Positions 1-7,653 are shown, numbered from the stretch's first letter. The stretch is DNA of 16,596 nucleotides from an uncultured Collinsella sp. (GCA_934654795.1 CAKUGT010000030.1:1-16596), one strand, 5' to 3'. Translations and numbers: made by a program. Notes: generated by a model from the letters alone, not told the origin.

Positions 1-1
1 C

Positions 2-1318
2 TTACTCGGAAGCAGCCTTCTCGGTCTTCCAGCCATCGACGAAGGCGTTCTTGACGCCGTCCCACTTGGTGTTGTCGGCAGCATAAGCGATGAGAGCCTG
101 CTTGAGGTTCTTCTTCCACTCCTCGGAGGGGATGTAAACGAAGTCCCAAGCGACGGTCTTCTTGCCGTCCTTGGCCATAGCAACGGCCTGCTGAGAGAAG
201 ACGTTGGTGGTCTCCTTAGCGCTCTTGAACGGGGCGGTCAGACCCATCTTGTCAGCGATGATGCTGGTGGCGGTGTCAGAAGTGACGCACCAATACATGA
301 AGTCCTCGGTGGCCTTCTGGGCATCCTCGGAAGCCTGGGAGCTGACGCACCAGTAGTTCTCGCCGCCGGAGCACAGGCCCTGGTTCTCCTCGCCGTCGAC
401 GCCGATGTAGATCGGCAGCATGCCGAGCTGGTCGTCGGTCATACCGGCCTTGGTGAGGTCGGCGTAGGCCCAAGAGCCGTTCTGGTAGAAGACGGCCTTG
501 CCGGTTGCGAACTCATTGGTGGCGTCGTCACCGGTCTTGGAGGCGAGCTGCGAAGGATCGCAGGTGGAGTCGGTGATATACAGGTCGAAGATCTGCTTAA
601 AGTTGTCGAGATACTCGCCCTTGATCTCGTCGTCCTCCTGGTTGTGCTCCTTCTCGAACTCGTAGTAGAGCGGGAGGTTGGCGAGGTGGGTGGTGTAGCG
701 CCAGCTGGAGGAGTCATCCATGCCGGCGGAAGTGAAGGCACCGTCAACGCCGAGCTCGTCCTTGCGGGCCTGGATGTCATCGGCGCAAGCCTTCAGCTTG
801 TCGAAGGAGTTGATGTCCTCGGCCTTGTAGCCAGCCTTCTCGAGGAGCTCCTTGTTGTAGATGATGCCGTAGCTCTCCTGAACCCAGTCGATACCCAGAT
901 CCTTGCCATCGGACTGCAGAGCCAGGGAGTCGTCGATGAGCTCGCCGCGGAGCTTGGTGTCGGACAGATCGGCGCAGTAATCCTTCCAGTTCTTAAGACC
1001 GGTGGGGCCGTTGACCTGGAACAGCGTCGGAGCGGAGCTCTTGGACATCTCGGACTTGAGCTTCTCCTCGTAGGTGTTGGAGGCGGCGGTCACGATCTTG
1101 ACCTCGACGCCCTTCTCCTTCTTGTACGCCTTGGCGATCTCCTTCCACTCCTTGTCGACCTCGGGCTTGAACTGGAGGAAGTAGACCTCGGCAGCGTCAC
1201 CAGAAGCAGAGGAGCCAGAGCCGGCAGAACCACCGCAGCCCACGAGGCCCAGACCAAGAACCGCAGCCGCGGAACCAGCAAAGCCCAGGAACTGCCTTCT
1301 GCTCATTTCGTTCTTCAT
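2..1318 (-). CDS. ABC transporter sugar-binding lipoprotein (Tat-type signal)
   Basis: Extracellular solute-binding protein (family 1 type) of a carbohydrate ABC importer, 438 aa. The N-terminus has a twin-arginine motif, SRRQFLG at residues 6-12, then a hydrophobic stretch and a lipobox L-V-G-C with the lipidated cysteine at residue 28, followed by a Gly/Ser linker. It is therefore predicted to be exported folded and anchored to the outer face of the membrane. The rest is an acidic, Trp/Tyr-rich periplasmic-binding fold of normal length for the family. I chose the ATG at 1318 because AGGGTGG lies just upstream; a GTG at 1336 in the same frame would put that ribosome site inside the gene. The permease and ATPase genes are not in view and would be expected beyond the left edge. 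The substrate cannot be read from sequence; palindromes shared with the TreR-like gene's region hint at an alpha-glucoside or similar sugar. Confidence 0.9.
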   Translation of the reverse strand: MKNEMSRRQFLGFAGSAAAVLGLGLVGCGGSAGSGSSASGDAAEVYFLQFKPEVDKEWKEIAKAYKKEKGVEVKIVTAASNTYEEKLKSEMSKSSAPTLFQVNGPTGLKNWKDYCADLSDTKLRGELIDDSLALQSDGKDLGIDWVQESYGIIYNKELLEKAGYKAEDINSFDKLKACADDIQARKDELGVDGAFTSAGMDDSSSWRYTTHLANLPLYYEFEKEHNQEDDEIKGEYLDNFKQIFDLYITDSTCDPSQLASKTGDDATNEFATGKAVFYQNGSWAYADLTKAGMTDDQLGMLPIYIGVDGEENQGLCSGGENYWCVSSQASEDAQKATEDFMYWCVTSDTATSIIADKMGLTAPFKSAKETTNVFSQQAVAMAKDGKKTVAWDFVYIPSEEWKKNLKQALIAYAADNTKWDGVKNAFVDGWKTEKAASE

Positions 1319-1402
1319 TACAATCCACCCTTTCACACCGTGGCGGCACCCTTTGCCGCCGCCTTCGGAGATTGGCTCGGGGACTTTGCCCCTTTTGCTG
1401 AT

Positions 1403-1513
1403 TTGTACAATACGCTATTTGGCTAGTTGTTTGAACAAGTATTACTAGAGCGGTAGAAAAACTTCGGTGAACGGTAATTTCGACTTGATACTTGACAAGT
1501 TTTGTATAAACAA
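1403..1513 (-). promoter_or_regulatory. Candidate operator/promoter region of the binding-protein gene
   Basis: Several TTGT-ACAA type palindromes are packed upstream of the binding-protein gene: TTGTACAA (1403-1410), TTGTTTGAACAA (1427-1438), ACTTGACAAGT (1490-1500) and TTGTATAAACAA (1502-1513). This class of sequence is typical of GntR/HutC-family (TreR-like) operators. On the minus strand the 1502-1513 site overlaps a weak -35-like TTGTTT, 17 nt from TATCAA. The palindromes are seen directly; the promoter and the assignment to the neighbouring regulator are inferences. Confidence 0.45.
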
Positions 1514-1531
1514 TTATTTGTTATCGAATGC

Positions 1532-1586
1532 AGAGAAAACGCCCGGTCAAGCCGATGCATCGTCGGTTTGACCGGGCGTTTTCTCT
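1532..1586 (-). terminator. Strong bidirectional intrinsic terminator after treR
   Basis: A 24-bp stem (1532-1555 with 1563-1586, one G-T wobble) and a 7-nt loop. Its GC core is GCCCGGTCAA, with A-runs on the left and T-runs on the right, so it can stop transcription in both directions. It lies 38 nt past the treR stop codon and isolates the regulator from the binding-protein promoter. Confidence 0.9.
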
Positions 1587-1624
1587 TTGAGGGCATGAGT
1601 CTCGTCAGGCTGCGAGCTAGCCGG

Positions 1625-2344
1625 CTATCGCTTGGAGTTGACGCGGTAGTGGAAGATCTCAGGATGCGTGCGAGCATGCGTGACCTCGAACAAGATGCCG
1701 TCCGAGGTGTACGACTGGCTCTCCATAACGGCGACGCAGTTGTACTTGCCAAGGTCCAAGTAGCTGCAGTCCTCATCGTTGGCAAGCTCGACGCTCACCG
1801 TACGGCGGCTCGCCATCACTTTGACGCCACGCTTGTGCTCCAGATAGTCGTAGATAGAGCTTGCCGCAATCTCGGGGGTCAGGCCCTTGGCGATCGACTC
1901 CAAAAAGTAGCCATGGTCCACCTGGCGCGCGCTGCCGTTGAGGCTTCGGACACGCACGACGCGAATCAGCTCCTCGCCCACCTTAAAGCCAAGGCGGCGC
2001 GACAGTTGCTCAGTGCAAATCAAATGTTCAAAAGACTTGACCTCGGTCGATGCGACGGCATTGTTGCGTTTTGCGAACTCGCCAAACGACTCAACCTCTT
2101 CGAGTGCGCCCAACATGTCGGTTTCGCCCTTAAGCCAAATAACGCGCACGCCCTTGCCGTGTATGGGCTGCACAAACATCCCGTCGGCCAGCATACCCAA
2201 GGCGCGACGGACAGTATTGCGAGTACATCCGAACTCCGCGGTCAACTCAGCTTCGGTTGGCAGCATCTCCTGAAACGCATAGGTCCCATTAATGATGCGT
2301 GAGCGTATTTCTCGGTAGATTCCTTCGTATATCGCTTTTGGCAT
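1625..2344 (-). CDS. treR: GntR/HutC-family repressor, TreR-like
   Basis: DNA-binding repressor of 239 aa. The N-terminal winged helix includes LPTEAELTAEFGCTRNTVRR at about residues 28-47 and the wing QPIHGKGVRV. The remainder matches the UTRA effector domain, ending in ...LFEVTHARTHPEIFHYRV. Length and layout match Bacillus TreR, the trehalose-6-phosphate-responsive repressor, which also has IYxxI near the start and SIYDYLE in the UTRA domain (comparison from memory). The ATG at 2344 is preceded by AGAGGTGA. It is divergent from the PTS permease gene, with palindromic sites between them, so it probably represses that gene in response to a phosphorylated sugar. The effector could be a maltose- or other alpha-glucoside-phosphate rather than trehalose-6-phosphate, because the adjacent permease is MalP/GlvC-like. 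Confidence 0.8.
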   Translation of the reverse strand: MPKAIYEGIYREIRSRIINGTYAFQEMLPTEAELTAEFGCTRNTVRRALGMLADGMFVQPIHGKGVRVIWLKGETDMLGALEEVESFGEFAKRNNAVASTEVKSFEHLICTEQLSRRLGFKVGEELIRVVRVRSLNGSARQVDHGYFLESIAKGLTPEIAASSIYDYLEHKRGVKVMASRRTVSVELANDEDCSYLDLGKYNCVAVMESQSYTSDGILFEVTHARTHPEIFHYRVNSKR

Positions 2345-2396
2345 GACTTCACCTCTAATGAATATGTATGGCTAGGCACGATAGCATTTCTTTGGG

Positions 2397-2528
2397 TTGT
2401 TTAAACCGATTATCGGTAAAGCACGGATTATTTACCGTCGACGGTTCCCCCGAAACCCAAATCGGACCGAATCAAAACCGTCAATGCGGCAAGCAGCCAG
2501 TCCTCTACAATGAGTTCATTGTTTAAAC
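2397..2528. promoter_or_regulatory. Divergent treR/PTS control region with palindromic operators
   Basis: Two identical 10-mers, TTGTTTAAAC, occur at 2397-2406 and 2519-2528. Between them are the palindromes ACCGATTATCGGT (2405-2417) and ACCGTCGACGGT (2434-2445) and the inverted pair CGGTAAA/TTTACCG (2414-2420, 2431-2437). A good -10 box TACAAT at 2506-2511 would start PTS transcription near 2518, directly on the second TTGTTTAAAC, an arrangement that suits repression. No convincing -35 box is visible, so an activator such as a catabolite regulator may be needed. Confidence 0.5.
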
Positions 2529-2568
2529 GTTCTTGCTCGCACAGCATGTTGCATCCGGAAGGCATATT

Positions 2569-5019
2569 ATGCTGCAAAAAATCCAACGCTTTGGCGGGGC
2601 GATGTTCGCGCCCGCCATGCTGTTTTCTATATCAGGCCTCATGGTCGGCATCTCCGCCCTCGCCACGACCGTAGACATCGTCGGTGACCTCGCCGTATAC
2701 GGAACCCCTTGGTACGTTTTCTGGACCATCATCCAGCGCGGCTCGTGGACGGTCTTTAAACGTCTCCCGCTCCTTTTTGCCGTAGCGCTGCCTATCGGTC
2801 TTGCCCAAAAGCAACCGGCACGCTGCTGCCTCGAGGCGCTCGTGGCCTATTTTGCCTATTGCTTCTTTTTGAGCGAGATCATTAAGCTGAGCGGAGACAA
2901 CCTTGGGCTTAAGTACCCATCATCTTTGACCCCCGCCAGCGGTATCACCGTCATCGACGGCATCAAGACGCTCGACACCGGCATTATCGGCCCGCTGGCG
3001 GTATCGGCAACCGTCGTCGCCATCCATGACCGCTTCTACGATGCCAAGGTTCCCGATTGGCTCGGCACCTTCTCGGGTTCCTCGCTGGTCTACCTCATCA
3101 GCTTTTTTGCCGTGTTTGCCCTTGCCGCCATCTCGGCCGCCATCGTGCCCTTCGCATACGCTGTGACCGAAACGCTGCGCCACGCACTTGCGGGCGTCGG
3201 CCCCTTCGGCGTGGGCATCTTTGTGTTTTTGGAGCGAGCACTCGAGCCCATGGGGCTGCACCACCTTCTCTATATGCCCATCTATTACGACAATCTGGTC
3301 ATTCACGACGGTATTTACGCCACGTGGACCAACCTGCTCCCCATTCTCTCCCATAGCACGCGCCCTTTAAATGAACTTGCGCCCTGGGCAGGTTTTACCG
3401 CCACCGGCTGGGGCAAGCTCTTTGGCCTTCCCGCCATCGCGGCAGCATTCTATTTCACCGCCAAACCCGAACGCCGCGCCGGCCTTAAGGTCATCCTTTT
3501 GCCCGCCATCGTCGCCTCGGTGGTCTGCGGTGTCACCGAGCCGCTCGAGTTTCTCTTTATGTTCACCTATCCTGGACTCTTTTTGCTCTACGCCGTCCTA
3601 TCCTCCTGCCTTGCCATGACCATGAACTTCTTTGGCATCGTCGGCATCTTCTCGGGCGGTCTCATGGAAATGACGGCCTTCAACTTCATCCCACTCATGC
3701 GAATGCATGCCGGCTCCTACCTTTTGGCGCTCGGTATCGGTCTTGCCTTTAGCCTCATCTTTTTTGTTAGTTTTCGAGCACTCATCTTGGTCTATGACCT
3801 TAAGACGCCGGGCCGCGAGGATCATGTCTCCAATCGCGCGGCAATCGACCGTTTAACGGGAAGCGGCTTTGCCAAAGAGCAATCTCCCAATGGCGAGGTC
3901 AGTATTCAATCCGATCAAGATCACGTCCTCGCTGAGCGGGTAATTCAGCTTTTAGGTGGCGTTGGCAATATCGTGGGCGCAACCAACTGCGCCACGCGCC
4001 TGCGCGTCGAGGTCACAGACCCTTCCATCGTTGCAGATAATGCGTCGTTTGTCGCGGTGGGCGCCAAGGGCCTCATCATTACGGGCAAGACCGCCCAGGT
4101 GATTATCGGCATCTCCGTTCCCCGCGTTAAAGAGCATTTTGACCAGATCATGGGCCTCGAGCCGGGATTTGTGCCCACCACCTCGGCCTCCCCTGCCGCC
4201 AGCGCAGCCCATAAGCGCGGCGATATCTGCTTCTTCGACATCGACGGCACGCTCGCCTGGCAAGACCCTCGAGTGGCACAAGAGCTTCCCGAGGATGAGC
4301 GAGACCTCTCCCCCTATCCCAATGAAGCGGTCTCGCAAGCCATCCGTGATTTTGTTGCCAAGGGCAATATGGCGTTTATCTGCACAGGGCGCACGCTGAG
4401 CTGCATCCATCCAAAGCTGCTCGAGCTGCCCTGGACCGGCATCGTCTGCCTCGCGGGTGGCTATGTCGAACTTGAGGGACGCGTGATTCGCGATTTGGCG
4501 ATGACGCCCGGCATGCTGCAGCGCCTTGCTCCCATTCTTGAGCAATCGGACGAAGTGATTCGTTTTGAGGGACTCAATGGCGTCGTTCGCATGAGTGCCG
4601 ATGCGCCCGACGCCCCCGGATACGCCCGCACCGTGGGCGATGCAATTACGCAGCTGCAACATTACAGCGCCTACAAGATCTTAATGTCCACGTCGCTTGC
4701 CAACCGCATCGCTCAGGATCAAGCGTTTGAGCCGCTGCTCTGCTTTAACGAGCTCGAACTCGAGGTAACCGAAATCTCGCCCCGCGAATGCACGAAGCGC
4801 GGGGGCATCCAGTCTGTACTCGACGCCCTCGATCCCCACCACGGAACCGTATACGGCATCGGCGACGCCAGCAATGACGTCTCGCTGATGAACGCCGTCG
4901 ACGTTGGCATCGCTATGGGCAACGCACCGGACTTCCTTAAGGAAAAGGCCGACTATGTCACCGACAGCATCGACCACGACGGCGTCGTCACCGCGCTCGA
5001 ACACTTTGGGCTTATCTAG
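2569..5019 (+). CDS. PTS alpha-glucoside-type EIICB permease fused to a Cof-type HAD phosphatase
   Basis: A three-part membrane protein of 816 aa. Residues 1 to about 420 are a polytopic EIIC domain opening with LQKIQRFGGAMFAPAMLF and carrying the conserved G-V-T-E motif (E324), closest in memory to MalP/GlvC maltose permeases. Residues about 450-540 are EIIB with NCATRLR; Cys474 is the phosphorylation site. After an Ala/Ser/Pro linker, residues about 550-816 form a complete HAD subfamily IIB (Cof) domain: nucleophile D557 and D559 in FDIDGT, T606 in CTGR, K743, and D766/D770 in GDASND. No EIIA domain is present, so EIIA must come from elsewhere. The ATG at 2569 follows GGAAGG; an upstream in-frame TTG (2533) lacks such a site. 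Likely role: import and phosphorylation of an alpha-glucoside, with the HAD domain perhaps dephosphorylating the product. No phospho-alpha-glucosidase gene is next to it. The substrate is inferred, not shown. Confidence 0.87.
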   Translation: MLQKIQRFGGAMFAPAMLFSISGLMVGISALATTVDIVGDLAVYGTPWYVFWTIIQRGSWTVFKRLPLLFAVALPIGLAQKQPARCCLEALVAYFAYCFFLSEIIKLSGDNLGLKYPSSLTPASGITVIDGIKTLDTGIIGPLAVSATVVAIHDRFYDAKVPDWLGTFSGSSLVYLISFFAVFALAAISAAIVPFAYAVTETLRHALAGVGPFGVGIFVFLERALEPMGLHHLLYMPIYYDNLVIHDGIYATWTNLLPILSHSTRPLNELAPWAGFTATGWGKLFGLPAIAAAFYFTAKPERRAGLKVILLPAIVASVVCGVTEPLEFLFMFTYPGLFLLYAVLSSCLAMTMNFFGIVGIFSGGLMEMTAFNFIPLMRMHAGSYLLALGIGLAFSLIFFVSFRALILVYDLKTPGREDHVSNRAAIDRLTGSGFAKEQSPNGEVSIQSDQDHVLAERVIQLLGGVGNIVGATNCATRLRVEVTDPSIVADNASFVAVGAKGLIITGKTAQVIIGISVPRVKEHFDQIMGLEPGFVPTTSASPAASAAHKRGDICFFDIDGTLAWQDPRVAQELPEDERDLSPYPNEAVSQAIRDFVAKGNMAFICTGRTLSCIHPKLLELPWTGIVCLAGGYVELEGRVIRDLAMTPGMLQRLAPILEQSDEVIRFEGLNGVVRMSADAPDAPGYARTVGDAITQLQHYSAYKILMSTSLANRIAQDQAFEPLLCFNELELEVTEISPRECTKRGGIQSVLDALDPHHGTVYGIGDASNDVSLMNAVDVGIAMGNAPDFLKEKADYVTDSIDHDGVVTALEHFGLI

Positions 5020-5134
5020 CCAAGCCCCTACCGCACTTGCGGCCGCATGGACCAATCGTCTTCAACCGCCGCGCTCGACGCCCTAATGTGGCAATATGTT
5101 GTCTGCATAATGCAACGATGCAACCTATCAAAGA

Positions 5135-6160
5135 ATGCGAGAACCCGTGTCCAGTCCGTTTACCAGCTTTTTAGCCCAGCACTTTGACCAGATTAACGAC
5201 TATCTGGCCACGTTCTTTGACGGACAGGCGACTTCCGCCGATATCGAGCGCTACCTGTATACCCCGCTCTCGGCATTTACGGCCAACGCCGGTAAACGCC
5301 ACCGCCCGCTCATCTGCATGCTCGCCGCCACCGCGGTGGGCGGCAGCTTTGAGAGCGCCCGCAGCGCAGCGGCGGCCATCGAGCACTTTCAGTCGGGCGC
5401 ACTCATCCACGACGACATCGCCGACAACGGGCAGATTCGTCGCGGCAAGCCCTGCATGCACCTTACCGAGGGCACCGGTCTTGCCATCAACTGCGGTGAC
5501 CTGGCGCTCACCATGGTCACCAAGACGGTTCTCGACGACCCCACACTCAACGCAGACGTGAAGCTTCGCGTGCTCCACGAGCTTACCGAGATGATCGTCC
5601 GTACCATCGAGGGCCAGGCGCTCGACCTGGGCTGGGTCCGCGACGGGCGCTTTGACATTTCGGTCGACGATTATCTGGACATGGCGACGCACAAGACCGC
5701 GTACTACAGCGGAGCGACGCCGCTTGCCGCCGGAGCCATCATTGGCGGAGGCAGCGAGGAGCAAATTGAGGCACTGCGCGCCTTTGGCCTGCACACGGGC
5801 CTTGCCTTCCAAATTCAAGACGACCTGCTCAACTTGATCGGCACCAAGGAGGCCGCCAACAAGGACTTCCGCACCGACATCACCGAGGGTAAGCGCACGC
5901 TCGTTGCCGTGCACTCCCTGTCTGATGAGCGCTATCACGACGAGATTGAAGCGATCCTTTCCTCGGGCACCGAGGACCCCGCGCAGCTCGCACGCGCCGT
6001 GGAGATCTTCCAGGAGACCGGCTCTATCGATTACGCCCACACTTATGCGCTCGACCTGACCGCCAAGGCCAAAGCGGCCATCGAGGACGTTTCGCTCGAC
6101 CCGCATGCACGTGAACTGTTCCTCTCCATGGCAGATTTCTTTGTGGAGCGCCTTAACTAG
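5135..6160 (+). CDS. Trans-polyprenyl diphosphate synthase (isoprenoid chain elongation)
   Basis: An isoprenyl diphosphate synthase of 341 aa, the usual length. It adds isopentenyl diphosphate units to an allylic primer to make lipid tails. Visible motifs are GKRHRP (53-58), the first aspartate-rich motif DDIAD (D93, D94, D97) followed by RRGKP, and the second motif DDLLN (D229, D230, N233), where the usual last Asp is Asn. Residues just before the first motif are small (S-G-A-L-I-H), with no bulky aromatic at positions -4/-5; in this family that fits a long product such as a quinone side chain rather than FPP, but this is inference. The ribosome site before the ATG at 5135 is weak (AAAG); a GTG at 5147 is possible. 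The gene stands alone, with about 115 nt after the PTS gene and a -10-like CATAAT at 5106-5111. Confidence 0.87.
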   Translation: MREPVSSPFTSFLAQHFDQINDYLATFFDGQATSADIERYLYTPLSAFTANAGKRHRPLICMLAATAVGGSFESARSAAAAIEHFQSGALIHDDIADNGQIRRGKPCMHLTEGTGLAINCGDLALTMVTKTVLDDPTLNADVKLRVLHELTEMIVRTIEGQALDLGWVRDGRFDISVDDYLDMATHKTAYYSGATPLAAGAIIGGGSEEQIEALRAFGLHTGLAFQIQDDLLNLIGTKEAANKDFRTDITEGKRTLVAVHSLSDERYHDEIEAILSSGTEDPAQLARAVEIFQETGSIDYAHTYALDLTAKAKAAIEDVSLDPHARELFLSMADFFVERLN

Positions 6161-6298
6161 CGGGGGTTATAAAACCTGTCAGCAGCGTATTTGGGTACAA
6201 CTTGCTACACTGTTGAGTGCATGTTTATGCATCCCTTTGCGTTGTCTATCCGACACACGCTCAAATAGTACGAATGGTACGCCGAAAGGGGTTCGTTC

Positions 6299-7204
6299 AT
6301 GGAACCTATTACAACGGGCATGCAGGGAGCAGCCGTCGAGGACGTCCAGTCCCGCCTTCTGCAGCTCGGCTATACAATCGATGACACCGAGGTTGCCGAC
6401 AAGCGCTTTGGCACCACCACCGAGCAGGCCGTCAGCACCTTCAGGCTCGACAGCGGCCTTGCTGCCGGTCATGCCGTCGATATCCCCTGTTGGAGCGCCC
6501 TGGTCGACGCCTCGTATAAGCTGGGCGACCGCACTCTGTATCTGCGCATGCCCAATTTCCATGGCGCCGATGTGCAGGCCCTGCAGCGCGCTCTCAACGT
6601 TTTGGGCTTTGCCTGCGGCGAGGACGACGGCTACTTTGGTCCGCATACCGAGGCCGCCCTGCAGCAGTTCCAGGAAAATGTCGGCCTGTTTGCCGACGGC
6701 ATGGCCTTCCAGGACACCTACGCCTACATCAACCGCCTGCACCATGTGTGGGAGGGCAAGCCCTCGGTCACCGAGGCCGAGTCCCGCATCGGTTTTGCTC
6801 GCGCCGCCAACGTGCTCGAGCGCTTCCAGATTGCCGTTATCGGCGAGGACCCCATCGCGCGCAGTGTTGCGTCGCGCATGTGGAATATCGCCACGGCAAC
6901 GACCGACAACAGCGGCATGATGCTCTGCGACTCCGAGGTCCCAACCGACGTTGACCTGGTGCTCGAGATCGCAAGCGACGAGCTGCCCGCCGATGCCGCG
7001 CCACGCGCCACGATTGCCCTCGCCGAGTGCCACAACCTGGCCCAGCGCATCCGCACCGCCAATGTCGCCGCGCAGCAGAAACCGGCTCGCATTCGCATTG
7101 AGCTCACGGGCATGACGCGCTACAACGGCACCTTCACGGCCAGCGACGCGCAGACGCTCGCCGTACGCCTACTCGACGGCGTTTGCGATGCCCTCGCAGA
7201 TTAG
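6299..7204 (+). CDS. CwlM-like protein: two peptidoglycan-binding domains plus a divergent C-terminal domain
   Basis: A 301-aa protein with no signal peptide or membrane segment, so cytoplasmic unless exported unusually. Residues about 5-70 and 85-145 are tandem PG_binding_1 repeats (DVQSRLLQLGY...; DVQALQRALNVLGF...DGYFGPHTEAALQQFQ). Between them, ALVDASYKLGDRTLYLR closely resembles the same spot in mycobacterial CwlM (recalled as ALKEASYRLGARTLYH). CwlM continues into an amidase_3 domain of about 200 residues. Here only about 135 residues follow, with no DPGHGG-like zinc motif and no clear catalytic His/Glu set. By analogy with CwlM, a non-enzymatic regulator of cell-wall precursor synthesis, it may sense or regulate rather than cut. 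The ATG at 6299 follows GAAAGGGG seven nt upstream. tRNA-Gln begins 35 nt after the stop, so the two may share a transcript. Confidence 0.7.
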   Translation: MEPITTGMQGAAVEDVQSRLLQLGYTIDDTEVADKRFGTTTEQAVSTFRLDSGLAAGHAVDIPCWSALVDASYKLGDRTLYLRMPNFHGADVQALQRALNVLGFACGEDDGYFGPHTEAALQQFQENVGLFADGMAFQDTYAYINRLHHVWEGKPSVTEAESRIGFARAANVLERFQIAVIGEDPIARSVASRMWNIATATTDNSGMMLCDSEVPTDVDLVLEIASDELPADAAPRATIALAECHNLAQRIRTANVAAQQKPARIRIELTGMTRYNGTFTASDAQTLAVRLLDGVCDALAD

Positions 7205-7217
7205 GTAAACTAAACGA

Positions 7218-7231
7218 GTTGCGCGAGCAAC
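7218..7231 (+). other. Small GNRA-capped hairpin between the CwlM-like gene and tRNA-Gln
   Basis: GTTGC pairs with GCAAC around a GCGA tetraloop, 8 nt before the tRNA. In a joint transcript it could mark the processing boundary between mRNA and tRNA. It is a short structure and could be chance. Confidence 0.3.
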
Positions 7232-7239
7232 ACCCATAC

Positions 7240-7314
7240 TGGGACGTAGTTCAACGGTAGAACTCCGGTTTTTGGTGCCGGCTGTTGGGGGTTCGAATCC
7301 CTCCGTCCCAGCCA
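7240..7314 (+). tRNA. tRNA-Gln (anticodon UUG)
   Basis: Complete cloverleaf. The acceptor is TGGGACG/CGTCCCA (7240-7246, 7304-7310), discriminator G at 7311 and an encoded CCA at 7312-7314. The D-stem is GTTC/GAAC and the anticodon stem is CCGGT/GCCGG with loop TTTTGGT, giving anticodon TTG at 7272-7274. The T-arm contains GGTTCGAATCC. The U1-A72 first pair is typical of bacterial tRNA-Gln. It decodes CAA, and CAG by wobble. Confidence 0.96.
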
Positions 7315-7321
7315 AAGAAAC

Positions 7322-7357
7322 AAAGCGCCCTGAGCCCATAGCGGCCCAGGGCGCTTT
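7322..7357 (+). terminator. Intrinsic terminator after tRNA-Gln
   Basis: An 11-bp stem, AAAGCGCCCTG (7322-7332) with CAGGGCGCTTT (7347-7357), followed by CTT. It lies 7 nt after the tRNA CCA end. The T-tract is short (TTTCTT). Confidence 0.85.
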
Positions 7358-7366
7358 CTTGTGGGC

Positions 7367-7619
7367 AAGCGGAGGGATTCGAACCCGCAAGGGTGCGGAG
7401 CTGAGGAAACGCGAAGCGTTTTCCAGCGCAGCACGCAAGGAGCGAAGCGACGCAGCGGGGCGCGGCCGCCGACCAGGCGGACGCGGAATCCCTCCGTCCC
7501 ACACCAGCCAAGAGCCCCTCACGTCAAGCAAATCGAGCCAACGCCGCCAAGCGGAGGGATCCGAACCCGCAAGGATGCGGAGCGACGCAGCGGCGCGCGG
7601 CCGCCGCAGGCGGACGCGG
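7367..7619. repeat. Duplicated GC-rich unit containing antisense tRNA 3'-end fragments
   Basis: Two imperfect copies of one unit. The 34-nt heads at 7367-7400 and 7549-7582 agree at 32 positions; the tails at 7446-7486 and 7581-7619 differ by one substitution and a 2-nt indel. The first copy has about 45 extra nt, including the small hairpin AAACGC/GCGTTT (7408-7422). In the first head, 7370-7386 is exactly the reverse complement of the T-arm and acceptor part of tRNA-Gln (7289-7305); in the second copy this stretch has one change. No full cloverleaf can be folded, so these are tRNA-derived fragments, not tRNA genes. Apparent proteins here with SNPQ-type motifs are read-through of this repeat. 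Confidence 0.75.
7486..7501 (+). repeat. Direct copy of the tRNA-Gln 3' end (possible attachment-site remnant)
   Basis: GAATCCCTCCGTCCCA repeats exactly the tRNA-Gln 3' segment at 7295-7310, and the sequence after it (CACCAGCCAAGAG) resembles the tRNA's GCCAAAG with a short insertion. A direct repeat of a tRNA 3' end 191 nt downstream is what a past site-specific integration and excision can leave. No integrase is present. Confidence 0.6.
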
Positions 7620-7620
7620 T

Positions 7621-7653
7621 GTCGGCACTTGGGGACGTTCCTAAAGTGCCGGC
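7621..7653. repeat. REP-like hairpin
   Basis: GTCGGCACTT (7621-7630) pairs with AAGTGCCGGC (7644-7653) with one wobble, enclosing GGGGACGTTCCTA, which is itself partly self-complementary. The style resembles REP palindromes mobilised by RAYT-type transposases, but no transposase gene is in the window and only one copy is seen. The call rests on the hairpin alone. Confidence 0.4.

Noticed and set aside
644..1426. 260-codon plus-strand frame opposite the sugar-binding protein, and a 266-codon frame at 1502-2302 opposite treR
   Set aside because: Leu/Val/Gly-rich shadow proteins with no family resemblance; the minus-strand genes explain the coding signal.
5020..5134. Possible terminator after the PTS-HAD gene
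   Set aside because: Only a 4-bp CCGC/GCGG hairpin without a T-run; not supportable.
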